From the NCBI GenBank assembly GCA_964293475.1, contig CAXYYJ010000012.1:1-64000 (forward strand): DNA of 64,000 nt, written 5' to 3'. Shown one piece after another: positions 42,587 through 50,624 of this stretch. Made by a program: the position numbers and the translations under genes. This stretch comes from UBA12170 sp964293475 (GTDB lineage Bacteria; Bacteroidota; Bacteroidia; Bacteroidales; UBA12170). The notes under the pieces were generated by a model. That model saw only the letters and a program-made list of their open reading frames with translations, was not told the origin of the DNA and did no database searches. The stretch's first letter is position 1. Each line of letters opens with the position of its first letter.

Positions 42587-44035
42587 GTGTTCAACTCGAA
42601 AATAAAAATAGGGGTTGTTTATCTGCTGACCATCATCTTCGTTTTGGTCAACATGTATTTTGTTTCTAAAAATCAATACTACGCCTACGTCATTCCTTTT
42701 GGTTTGTTTTTTATTCTGCTCTACTTTTTCGCACTCGATAAACTTATTTGGCTCATTGTTTTTTTTACTCCACTCGCCATTACCATTAAGGATGAAGATT
42801 TTGGGCTGGGGGTTTCTTTACCCACCGAACCTCTCATGGCGGGCATACTTTTGTTGTTTATCATTAAGATGTTTTTCGATTGGAATTTCGATAAACGCTT
42901 TATAAAACACCCGGTAACAACCATCATTTTACTAAGTTTACTTTGGATGTTTTTTAGCACCATAACCAGTGAACTCCCCATTGTTTCTATTAAATATTTT
43001 GTTTCAAGGCTTTGGTTTATTGTTCCTTTCTATTTCATTTTCAGTAAATTAATAAAACAAACCAAAGATATCAGGCTTTTTTCGTGGCTCTACATCATTC
43101 CATTAATCATTGTAATTATTTATACCACCATTCATCATGCCATGTGGGGGTTCGAAACAAAAGCCGGCCACTGGGTCATGTCACCATTTTACAACGACCA
43201 TACTGCCTATGGAATGATTCTGGCTTTTTACCTGCCCATCTCCCTGGCACTTATTTTTACCAAAGAGTACTCCAAAACAATGAGATTGTATGCCATAACT
43301 GCCTCGGCGATTATCTTTTTTGCTTTGTTTTTATCCTATAGTCGGGCTGCCTGGCTATCGATGTTGGGGGGGATAGGAGTTTTTGTTTTGATCTATTATC
43401 GCATAAAACTGCGGTATATTTTACTTATTGCCATTTCATTGACAGGAATATTTTTCGCATTTCAACATCAGATTCTCGATAAACTATCGAAAAACGATCA
43501 GGACTCATCGGCAAATTTTACGGAACACATTAGTTCTTCGAGTAATATTGCCACCGATGCGTCAAATTTAGAAAGGATAAATCGCTGGGCCTGTGCCATA
43601 AGACTTTTCGAAGAAAGACCTATCGTAGGGTGGGGGCCAGGAACCTATCAGTTTGTTTATGCGCCCATGCAAAGAGCCAAGGAAAAAACCATTATTAGTA
43701 CCGATTTTGGTGATGGGGGTAATGCTCACAGTGAATATCTGGGTCCTTTAGCCGAAATGGGTGTTTTCGGTTTATTAGGCGTATTAGCTCTAGCTATTGC
43801 AGTGATTACCATCGGAATACGGGTTTACAAAAGAGAGAGTGACCCGTCAACAAAATACATGGTCATGGGAATTCTGGTAGCTTTTGTTACCTATTTTATC
43901 CACGGTTTCCTCAATAATTTCCTCGATTCCGATAAAGCATCTGTTCCTTTCTGGGGATTTGCAGCCATTCTGGTAATCTGGGATATTAAGCAGCGTGAAG
44001 CTCTTGAAACAAACACTAAGTCCATTTCCGAATAG
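42587..44035 (+). CDS. O-antigen ligase/polymerase family (Wzy_C) membrane protein
   Basis: A 482-residue protein with about 12 helices and the large periplasmic loop of O-antigen ligases. The loop has MSPFYNDHTAYGM in the first half and GWGPGTYQFVYAPMQRAKEK and DGGNAHSEYLGPLAEMGVFGLLG, where the histidine in NAHSEYL is the conserved ligase residue of the Wzy_C family. It joins polysaccharide to lipid A-core or polymerises repeat units; the two cannot be told apart by eye. It starts with GTG at 42587, immediately after the previous stop. Confidence 0.87.
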   Translation: MFNSKIKIGVVYLLTIIFVLVNMYFVSKNQYYAYVIPFGLFFILLYFFALDKLIWLIVFFTPLAITIKDEDFGLGVSLPTEPLMAGILLLFIIKMFFDWNFDKRFIKHPVTTIILLSLLWMFFSTITSELPIVSIKYFVSRLWFIVPFYFIFSKLIKQTKDIRLFSWLYIIPLIIVIIYTTIHHAMWGFETKAGHWVMSPFYNDHTAYGMILAFYLPISLALIFTKEYSKTMRLYAITASAIIFFALFLSYSRAAWLSMLGGIGVFVLIYYRIKLRYILLIAISLTGIFFAFQHQILDKLSKNDQDSSANFTEHISSSSNIATDASNLERINRWACAIRLFEERPIVGWGPGTYQFVYAPMQRAKEKTIISTDFGDGGNAHSEYLGPLAEMGVFGLLGVLALAIAVITIGIRVYKRESDPSTKYMVMGILVAFVTYFIHGFLNNFLDSDKASVPFWGFAAILVIWDIKQREALETNTKSISE

Positions 44036-44062
44036 ATTTACCGCTTTTCTTAACAATAAAAA

Positions 44063-44082
44063 AAGCCACTTAAAAGTGGCTT
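44063..44082. terminator. Bidirectional terminator between the polysaccharide genes and the lipid A operon
   Basis: AAGCCACTT, loop AA, AAGTGGCTT: 9-bp perfect arms with a run of A on one side and T on the other, centred between the convergent stops at 44035 and 44088. Confidence 0.85.
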
Positions 44083-44087
44083 CAGTT

Positions 44088-45011
44088 TTATTTTCGTGCT
44101 TTGGCTAATCCGCGGACAAAAGCCATTTCTTTCCATTTTTCCCGAGCTTCAATAGCTGGAACTCCAAAATAGGTTTTGCCACCTTCAAGGCTTTTGTCGA
44201 CAGCAGATGTCGCTAATACTATAGCTCCTTTGCCCACTACCAAATCCTTGTTCACAGCAACTCTTCCCCACAAAATAACATCATCTTCTATTTTTGTCAC
44301 CCCAGCAATGGCAGCATGAGCACCTATTAAACAATGTTTGCCAATTTGTGTATCATGGCCTATCTGGCAATGGTTGTCGAGTTTGGTATCTTCACCAATA
44401 ATGGTATCGCCACTCACGCCTTTGTCAATGGCACATAAAGCACCAATCTCCACATTATCACAAATAATTACCCTTCCACACGATTCAAATTTCTTAAATC
44501 CGGTGGGTCTTTTTTGAAAATAATAGGCATCGGCGCCAATCACTGTGCCTGAGTGAATTATAACATCATTGCCTATAACGCTGTGGTCGTAAATGGTTAC
44601 ATTGGCATGAATAATGCAATTCTTGCCTATTTTAACATGATTTCCTACAAAAGAACCGGGTTGTATTACAGTTCCTTCACCAATCTCAGCGGAGGGACTA
44701 ATATTTTTAGAACAAGCCTCGAAAGCGCGGAAATGATGAACCAGATTCATGTAATCATCGAAGGGAGTGTCAGAAATAATGAGTGCTTTGCCTTCGGGGC
44801 AATCTACTTCTTTATTGATTACAATAGTTGTTGCAGCGCTGTTGAGTGCCTTATTATAATATTTCGGATGGTCCACAAAGGTTAAATCGCCTTGTTCAAC
44901 CATATGAATTTCGTTCATCCCCGTTACTTTATAATCGGCGGGTCCAACATATTTTCTATCGCCAATAAGCTTGCTAATTTCGGATAGATGGTATTCTCTT
45001 GGAAATTTCAT
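44088..45011 (-). CDS. Second LpxD-like hexapeptide acyltransferase
   Basis: A 307-residue LpxD-related protein: N-terminal substrate-binding domain (EYHLSEISKLIGDRKYVGP) and a long left-handed beta-helix of [LIV]GxxxxI hexapeptides, ending in a short helix. It lies after efp in the lipid A operon. Compared with canonical LpxD, including the LpxD at 47878-48912 that has SDGFGFAP, the corresponding stretch here is GADAYYFQKRPTGFKKF, so the active-site region differs. The catalytic histidine in the QIGHDTQIG segment (LpxD: QIAHNVEIG) is present. It may acylate a different sugar lipid or have a specialised role. Function uncertain. Confidence 0.8.
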   Translation of the reverse strand: MKFPREYHLSEISKLIGDRKYVGPADYKVTGMNEIHMVEQGDLTFVDHPKYYNKALNSAATTIVINKEVDCPEGKALIISDTPFDDYMNLVHHFRAFEACSKNISPSAEIGEGTVIQPGSFVGNHVKIGKNCIIHANVTIYDHSVIGNDVIIHSGTVIGADAYYFQKRPTGFKKFESCGRVIICDNVEIGALCAIDKGVSGDTIIGEDTKLDNHCQIGHDTQIGKHCLIGAHAAIAGVTKIEDDVILWGRVAVNKDLVVGKGAIVLATSAVDKSLEGGKTYFGVPAIEAREKWKEMAFVRGLAKARK

Positions 45012-45014
45012 AAA

Positions 45015-45584
45015 TTATCCTTTAACCCTTTCGGAATATTCTCCGGTTCTTGTGTCTACTTTTATTTTATCGCCAGTATTGATAAACAGAGGAACTCTAA
45101 CGTTGGCACCTGTTTCAACTGTGGCATCTTTCATGGCATTGGTGGCAGTGTTGCCTTTGTCGCCGGGTTCCGAATAGGTAACTTCCAGGTCTACATAGGC
45201 GGGCAAATCAACAGTTAGTGGAGTATCAGTTTCGGCATGAATCAAAAATTCAACATTCTGGCCTTCTTTTAAAAACTTTGCCGGATCGCCAATAATATTT
45301 TCTTCCAGATAAGTTTGCTCAAAAGTCTCGTTATTCATAAAATGAAGATCGGTTCCTTCTTTGTAAAGAAACTGATAACTTTTTCTTTCAACTCTTTGAA
45401 CGTTAATTTTTACTCCTGCCGTAAAGGTATTGGGTAGAACTTTCCCTGATTTCAGGTTACGAAGTTTTGTTCTTACAAAGGCAGGGCCTTTACCGGGTTT
45501 AACGTGCTGGAATTCAATAATAGTATATAAATCTCCATTGAACTCCAATACAAGTCCGTTTCTAAAATCTGCTGTTGTTGCCAT
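45015..45584 (-). CDS. efp: Elongation factor P
   Basis: A 189-residue EF-P, which helps ribosomes through polyproline stretches. The N-terminal KOW-like domain has the loop VKPGKGPAFVRTKLRNL with the modifiable residue at about K32, and the C-terminal OB domain ends GANVRVPLFINTGDKIKVDTRTGEY. Its gene lies between lpxA and the LpxD-like gene with gaps of 9 and 3 bp, so it is co-transcribed with lipid A genes. Confidence 0.97.
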   Translation of the reverse strand: MATTADFRNGLVLEFNGDLYTIIEFQHVKPGKGPAFVRTKLRNLKSGKVLPNTFTAGVKINVQRVERKSYQFLYKEGTDLHFMNNETFEQTYLEENIIGDPAKFLKEGQNVEFLIHAETDTPLTVDLPAYVDLEVTYSEPGDKGNTATNAMKDATVETGANVRVPLFINTGDKIKVDTRTGEYSERVKG

Positions 45585-45593
45585 AAAGTATTT

Positions 45594-46379
45594 TTATAAA
45601 AATCTCGAATATCCTCTCATGATTCCACGAGTGGATTTTGCTATAAATGTTAATATTTCGTCTCTTTCAGGAGTTGCAGGTATGGTTGCTTCAATGTAAT
45701 TCACCGCCTGAGAAACATTTTTGTTTTGCAAATAAATGATTCTGTATATCTCCTGTATTTGGTTAATTTGCTCCATGGTGAAGCCTCTTCTTCTCAGCCC
45801 CACCGAGTTTATACCCACGTAGGAGAGAGGTTCTCTACCTGCTTTGGTATAAGGTGGTACGTCTTTTCTGGCCATTCCACCGCCGCTAATCATGGCATGT
45901 CTGCCTACCTGAACAAATTGATGTACAGCAGCTAAACCACCAATGATGGCCCAATCCTGTATTTCAATATGACCTGCTAAAGTAGCTCCATTGGCCAAAA
46001 TAACATTGTCGCCCACGATGCAGTCGTGTGCAATGTGTACATAGGCCATGAGCAAACAATTGTTTCCTACAATGGTCTCCATATTGGCTTTGGTTCCGCG
46101 GTTAACAGTAACAAATTCCCTAATTGTTGTATTGTCTCCAATTTTAACTAAGGTTTCTTCGCCATCGTACTTTAAATCCTGTGGGATGGCGGAGATGACC
46201 GCGCCAGGGAAAATTTTACAATTTTTACCTATTCTGGCACCTTCCATGATGGTCACATTCGATCCAATCCAGGTACCTTCCCCAATGATTACATTTTTTT
46301 CAATATTCACAAATGGCTCAATAACAACGTTTTTGGCTATTTTGGCCTGGGGGTGAACATATGCTAAGGGTTGATTCAT
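45594..46379 (-). CDS. lpxA: UDP-N-acetylglucosamine O-acyltransferase
   Basis: A 261-residue LpxA, which adds the first 3-hydroxyacyl chain to UDP-GlcNAc in lipid A synthesis. It has a left-handed beta-helix of hexapeptides (VTIMEGARIGKNCKIFPGAVI), the catalytic histidine in MAYVHIAHDCIVGDN, and the C-terminal helical domain starting GLRRRGFTMEQINQI. Length matches the family. It is translated 12 bp after lpxC/fabZ and 9 bp before efp. Confidence 0.96.
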   Translation of the reverse strand: MNQPLAYVHPQAKIAKNVVIEPFVNIEKNVIIGEGTWIGSNVTIMEGARIGKNCKIFPGAVISAIPQDLKYDGEETLVKIGDNTTIREFVTVNRGTKANMETIVGNNCLLMAYVHIAHDCIVGDNVILANGATLAGHIEIQDWAIIGGLAAVHQFVQVGRHAMISGGGMARKDVPPYTKAGREPLSYVGINSVGLRRRGFTMEQINQIQEIYRIIYLQNKNVSQAVNYIEATIPATPERDEILTFIAKSTRGIMRGYSRFL

Positions 46380-46391
46380 ATAATTAGGTAT

Positions 46392-47783
46392 TTATTTTTT
46401 CTTTATAATCTGAGCGAGCATTTCGGCTTCCATCACAATTTTCGTACCCACATAGGCAATTCCTGCCATATGGCAAAGGCCTCGCCGGATAGGGGATAAT
46501 AATTTCAGGCTAAAATTTATTGTATCACCAGGAACCACTTGCTGTCTGAATTTCACATTGTCAATTTTCATAAATAATGTGAGATAATTCTCTGGATCGG
46601 GAACAGTGCTGAGTACCAGAATACCTCCTGTTTGAGCCATGGCTTCTATTTGCAGAACACCAGGCATTACTGGATTTCCAGGAAAGTGACCCACAAAAAA
46701 TCCCTCATTCATAGTAACGCCTTTGCTTCCTATCACATGAGTTTCGCTCATCTCCATAATCTTGTCAATCAATAGAAATGGCGGCCTGTGTGGAAGCTTT
46801 TTCATGATATCGTTAATATCGAAAAGTGGCTTGGCATCGGGGCCAAACTGAGGAAGGGCTTTTCTGGTTTCCTCATCTTTCATCTTTTTCTTGATGAGCT
46901 TAGCAAACTCGGTATTGTTTTTATGGCCCGGACGAGTGGCTATAATATGAGCTTTAATTGGCTTACCCAACAAAGCAAAATCACCAATTACATCGAGCAG
47001 TTTATGTCGAGCCGGCTCATTATAGCTAAACAACTCCACATTGTTCAGATATCCTTTTTGGGTAATACTCACCGTGGGTTTATTGAACAATGTGGCCAAA
47101 CGATCCAACTCGTCTTGTTCCACGGGCTTGTCCACGTAAACGATGGCATTTGATAAATCGCCGCCTTTAATTAAATTATTGTTTAGCAAAAGCTCCAGTT
47201 CGTGAAGAAAAACAAAAGTTCTGGCTTTTGAAATTTCGTCTTTAAATTGTCCAATTTGTTGAAGACTTGCATGTTGCGTACCAAGAACTTCGTTTTCGTA
47301 ATCTATCATCACCGAAACCTTGAACTCATCGCTCGGCAAAGCCAGATATTCTACTTTTTCGTCGCTATTGATATAGCTCATGTTTTCGGTTAGTTCAAAA
47401 TATTCTCTTTCAGCTTCCTGTTCAGTTTTACCTGCTTTCAGAAGGGTTTCAACATAGAATTTTGAGCTGCCGTCGAGAATAGGAGTTTCGGCTCCATTCA
47501 TTTCTATTCTAACATTGTCAATTTGCAAACCCACAAGCGCAGCCAAAACGTGCTCTATGGTGTAAACTTTACTTCCCTTGTATTCGAGTGTGGTTCCCCT
47601 TGATGTGTCGACTACATAGTCCACAAGAGCTTTTATCTCAATATCCGGGTTTATATCGGTTCTAACAAATCTATATCCATAATTCTCAGGGGCAGGTTTA
47701 AATGTGATATTTACCTGTTGACCTGTGTGCAATCCTGTGCCTGAAATACTTACTTCGTTTGTTATGGTACATTGTTTTTCCAT
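46392..47783 (-). CDS. Bifunctional LpxC/FabZ (UDP-acyl-GlcNAc deacetylase and hydroxyacyl-ACP dehydratase)
   Basis: A 463-residue fusion characteristic of Bacteroidota. Residues about 1-310 are LpxC, a zinc deacetylase committing to lipid A: VSISGTGLHTGQ, TIEHVLAALVGLQIDN (zinc His) and ARHKLLDVIGDFALLG (zinc His and Asp). Residues about 320-463 are FabZ: DINDIMKKLPHRPPFLLIDKI and GHFPGNPVMPGVLQIEAMAQTGG with the catalytic His and Glu. The first part acts in lipid A synthesis and the second in fatty acid elongation; fusing them may balance the two. It has its own promoter-like box and a leader hairpin. Confidence 0.97.
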   Translation of the reverse strand: MEKQCTITNEVSISGTGLHTGQQVNITFKPAPENYGYRFVRTDINPDIEIKALVDYVVDTSRGTTLEYKGSKVYTIEHVLAALVGLQIDNVRIEMNGAETPILDGSSKFYVETLLKAGKTEQEAEREYFELTENMSYINSDEKVEYLALPSDEFKVSVMIDYENEVLGTQHASLQQIGQFKDEISKARTFVFLHELELLLNNNLIKGGDLSNAIVYVDKPVEQDELDRLATLFNKPTVSITQKGYLNNVELFSYNEPARHKLLDVIGDFALLGKPIKAHIIATRPGHKNNTEFAKLIKKKMKDEETRKALPQFGPDAKPLFDINDIMKKLPHRPPFLLIDKIMEMSETHVIGSKGVTMNEGFFVGHFPGNPVMPGVLQIEAMAQTGGILVLSTVPDPENYLTLFMKIDNVKFRQQVVPGDTINFSLKLLSPIRRGLCHMAGIAYVGTKIVMEAEMLAQIIKKK

Positions 47784-47827
47784 AGAAAAAAAGTTGCTTT
47801 TTGGTAATTTTTACATTGTAATTTTTA

Positions 47828-47844
47828 AAAACCCAATGGGTTTT
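47828..47844 (-). promoter_or_regulatory. Hairpin with T-run in the lpxC/fabZ leader (possible attenuator)
   Basis: On the minus strand AAAACCC, loop ATT, GGGTTTT followed by a further T lies between the -7 box at 47859-47866 and the lpxC start (47783). Seven base pairs, only three of them GC, so weak. It may end lpxD read-through or act as an attenuator. Confidence 0.35.
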
Positions 47845-47858
47845 GTTAAAACAGCCCG

Positions 47859-47866
47859 CAAAATTA
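47859..47866 (-). promoter_or_regulatory. -7 box (TAATTTTG) upstream of lpxC/fabZ
   Basis: Exact TAnnTTTG on the minus strand in the 94-bp gap between lpxD and lpxC/fabZ; allows expression of lpxC onward apart from lpxD. Confidence 0.5.
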
Positions 47867-47877
47867 ATAAAATTCCC

Positions 47878-48912
47878 TTAGGAGATTTCTGTTTTTTTCA
47901 GCTGCTTTTCAAGCTCTTCTATTCTCTTTACCAATTCGGGCAATTTCCTGAAAAAGACATATGATTTTCGATAAGGTGCAATATCAAAAGCTGGGGAGCC
48001 CTGAATTACTTTGCCATCAGCAATATTTGAGCCGATTCCGCTTTGGGCAGCAATCATTACATTATTGCCTATGGTTAAATGACCCGCAATTCCCACTTGA
48101 CCGCCAATCATGCAATTTTCACCGATTTTGGTACTTCCAGAAACACCACTTTGCGCTGCAATTACTGTATTTTTCCCTATTTCAACATTATGAGCAATTT
48201 GAATAAGGTTGTCTAATTTTACGCCTTTCCTGATTACCGTGGAACCCATAGTTGCCCGGTCAACAGTTGTATTGCTGCCAATTTCCACATGGTCTTCTAT
48301 TACCACATTTCCTATCTGGGCTACCTTTTTGTAATTATTATCGTCCTGTGGGGCAAAACCAAATCCATCCGATCCAATAATAACCCCCGAATGGAATGTG
48401 CAATCATTCCCAATAATACAATCATTGTATACTTTAACTCCGGTAAAAAGGGTTGAATGAGCTCCAATGGTTACATTTTCACCGATAAAAGCTTGGGGAT
48501 ATATTTTACAACCTTCTCCTATTTCCACATCGTCGGAAATAACTGCAAATTCTCCTACATATACATTGGCACCAATTTTGGCGTTGGGCGAAATAAATGC
48601 CAGCGATGAAATTCCTGTTTTATTAATTTTAACCTGATTGTAAATCTCTAACAGCTCCGAAAAGGCTGCATAAGCATTTTTGACCTTTACAAGGGTGCAC
48701 GGAACGGGTTGTTCCTGAATGAACTGGTCATCAACAATAACCAAACTGGCCTTGGTTGAATAAATGAATCTGGTATATTTCGGATTTGCCAGAAAACTCA
48801 AAGTTCCTGGTTGCCCTTCATCAATTTTTGAGAGCCCCGTTATCTCCACACTTCCATCACCAATGACCTCACCATTTAGAACCCCGGCAATTTGCGCGGC
48901 ACTATATTTCAT
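47878..48912 (-). CDS. lpxD: UDP-3-O-acylglucosamine N-acyltransferase
   Basis: A 344-residue canonical LpxD, which adds the second 3-hydroxyacyl chain in lipid A synthesis. It has the N-terminal uridine-binding domain (GLSKIDEGQPGTLSFLANPKY), a beta-helix with the acyl-acceptor stretch HSGVIIGSDGFGFAPQ, the catalytic histidine in LIQIAHNVEIG, and a C-terminal helix that trimerises. It is the first gene of the lpxD-lpxC/fabZ-lpxA-efp-LpxD-like series, driven by a TATCTTTG promoter. Confidence 0.97.
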   Translation of the reverse strand: MKYSAAQIAGVLNGEVIGDGSVEITGLSKIDEGQPGTLSFLANPKYTRFIYSTKASLVIVDDQFIQEQPVPCTLVKVKNAYAAFSELLEIYNQVKINKTGISSLAFISPNAKIGANVYVGEFAVISDDVEIGEGCKIYPQAFIGENVTIGAHSTLFTGVKVYNDCIIGNDCTFHSGVIIGSDGFGFAPQDDNNYKKVAQIGNVVIEDHVEIGSNTTVDRATMGSTVIRKGVKLDNLIQIAHNVEIGKNTVIAAQSGVSGSTKIGENCMIGGQVGIAGHLTIGNNVMIAAQSGIGSNIADGKVIQGSPAFDIAPYRKSYVFFRKLPELVKRIEELEKQLKKTEIS

Positions 48913-48932
48913 ACTTTTGTTTTTTGATGAGA

Positions 48933-48940
48933 CAAAGATA
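48933..48940 (-). promoter_or_regulatory. -7 box (TATCTTTG) of the lipid A operon
   Basis: Exact TAnnTTTG on the minus strand, 21 nt before the lpxD ATG at 48912. Confidence 0.55.
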
Positions 48941-49034
48941 TTTAATTTTGGTTTAACGCAGGATTTACAAGTTGAGTATCAAATAGTTTTTGTATTTCTT
49001 AACGAATTATACAACTCACTGATAATTAACCTGC

Positions 49035-50264
49035 TTATAGGAGCTCTTTGGGGAAGCATAAAAAATATTTATTCACCGGCGACGATAAACTTTTAATATT
49101 GAAATTATCAGATGCTGTTGTAATATCTGTCAGTTCCTGGTTTTTATCGAGAATAAATATCTTGTCAGCCTGCTGATTGTAAGCTCTGTTTGATGCTACT
49201 CCAGTGAAAACGAAATGATTGGCTTCGTCCTGGCTAATTCCATAGAGTTTTGCAGCTTTCATTCTTAAATGATCAACATGCACTTCATCGAATGATTCTT
49301 TTTGCAAAATTACTTTGGGCAAATCTCTGTGGATCAGCTTTTCGCACAACAATCTCAGCGTTTTGTCCTTGTGGTGGGTCCATTGCTTTATGGCAAACAA
49401 AATGTCGGTATCGTCCATTTGGGCAAATTGGTTCAATATATCAGTCTCTGCCAGCTTGGAGAGATTAATTTGGCGGGTTAAAAATAAATTGAGCGCGGGG
49501 CTGGGACTGATAGCAGGCTCATCCTGAGCTAAAAATCTTGCTCTCTTTATAATCTCAATCAGCAATTGTTCGGCACTTAAAACTGTTTTATGCAAATAAA
49601 CCTGCCAATACATGATTCGGCGGGCCACCAGGAATTTTTCAACAGAATAAATGCCTTTTGCTTCCACAACTATTTGATCGTCATGTACATTGAGCATTTT
49701 TATTAACCTGTCGGTTCCTATCACTCCTTCGCTCACTCCGGTAAAATAGCTGTCTCTCTTTAAATAGTCGAGCCGATCCATATCGAGTTGACTGCTAACA
49801 AGTTGGTGGAGAAATTTTTTGGAGTATTGGTTTTTGGTAATTGAAATGGCCAAATCTAACTGCCCATTCAAATCCTTGTTCATTTTATCAAGCAACAAAC
49901 TTCCAACTTCTTCGTGGCTTGTGTCGTGTAGCAAAATATACTCGAGCGTGTGAGAATAGGGTCCATGCCCTATGTCGTGGAGCAATATGGCTTGCTGAGC
50001 ACCCACCATTTCTTCAGGGGTGATGGAAATGCCTTTGTCCTTTAAATTGTAGAGCGCCGATTTCATAATATGCATAGCTCCCATGCTGTGCTGAAACCGG
50101 TTATGAACTGCTCCCGGATACACTAAATAACTTAATCCCAATTGGTTAATCCGGCGCAACCGCTGAAAGAGTGGATGTTCAATGGTGTCGAACAGGGTTT
50201 CGTCGCTTATTTGAATAAACCCGTAAATGGGGTCGTTGAATATCTTTAGTTTATTGGTTTTCAT
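49035..50264 (-). CDS. HD-domain phosphohydrolase (dGTPase-like)
   Basis: A 409-residue protein with an HD domain like dGTP triphosphohydrolases and their YdhJ-type relatives. The N-terminal part reads IKIFNDPIYGFI-like, then HPLFQRLRRINQLGLSYLVYPGAVHNRFQHSMGAMHI, LLHDIGHGPYSHTLEY with the HD pair, and VSSQLDMDRLDYLKRDSYFTGV with another metal-binding Asp. It likely hydrolyses a nucleotide phosphate; the substrate is not established. It has its own TAATTTTG promoter and is divergent from porX. Confidence 0.88.
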   Translation of the reverse strand: MKTNKLKIFNDPIYGFIQISDETLFDTIEHPLFQRLRRINQLGLSYLVYPGAVHNRFQHSMGAMHIMKSALYNLKDKGISITPEEMVGAQQAILLHDIGHGPYSHTLEYILLHDTSHEEVGSLLLDKMNKDLNGQLDLAISITKNQYSKKFLHQLVSSQLDMDRLDYLKRDSYFTGVSEGVIGTDRLIKMLNVHDDQIVVEAKGIYSVEKFLVARRIMYWQVYLHKTVLSAEQLLIEIIKRARFLAQDEPAISPSPALNLFLTRQINLSKLAETDILNQFAQMDDTDILFAIKQWTHHKDKTLRLLCEKLIHRDLPKVILQKESFDEVHVDHLRMKAAKLYGISQDEANHFVFTGVASNRAYNQQADKIFILDKNQELTDITTASDNFNIKSLSSPVNKYFLCFPKELL

Positions 50265-50308
50265 TTAAGTTTTGATTTTTAAGCCTTTAAATGACTTGTT
50301 TTTCAATG

Positions 50309-50316
50309 CAAAATTA
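50309..50316 (-). promoter_or_regulatory. -7 box (TAATTTTG) of the HD phosphohydrolase gene
   Basis: Exact TAnnTTTG on the minus strand, 45 nt upstream of the ATG at 50264. Confidence 0.5.
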
Positions 50317-50624
50317 AGGAAAGTATTTAAAGCCCTTTTGGCTTTTTACTTAACAATTTGTGGACTGCAAATTAATCAAATCTTAAGGAAGTTGACTGTT
50401 TTGAAGTATGATATTTTTTCCTCGTTATTCTAAATGCTAAAAACCACAAAATTCAAGGGGAAAAATATTTCCAGTTTCCTGATGCAGCCAAATCTAAACC
50501 GTGTTAACATTGTTTAACAGCTGTAAATATGTTGAAAATCAGATATGTAAAAAAACATTTTCAGAACTTTTGAAACGGCGAACAATAAAAGCCTATTTTT
50601 ATGATTTAATAGAAAACTTAAATT
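50317..50624. other. Divergent intergenic region upstream of porX
   Basis: 308 bp without a gene. It holds the control region of porX. An imperfect palindrome GTTAACATTGTTTAAC lies at about 50503-50518 and a TATTTTTA (one mismatch to the -7 consensus) at about 50593, both before ATG 50625. No RNA gene recognised. Confidence 0.45.
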
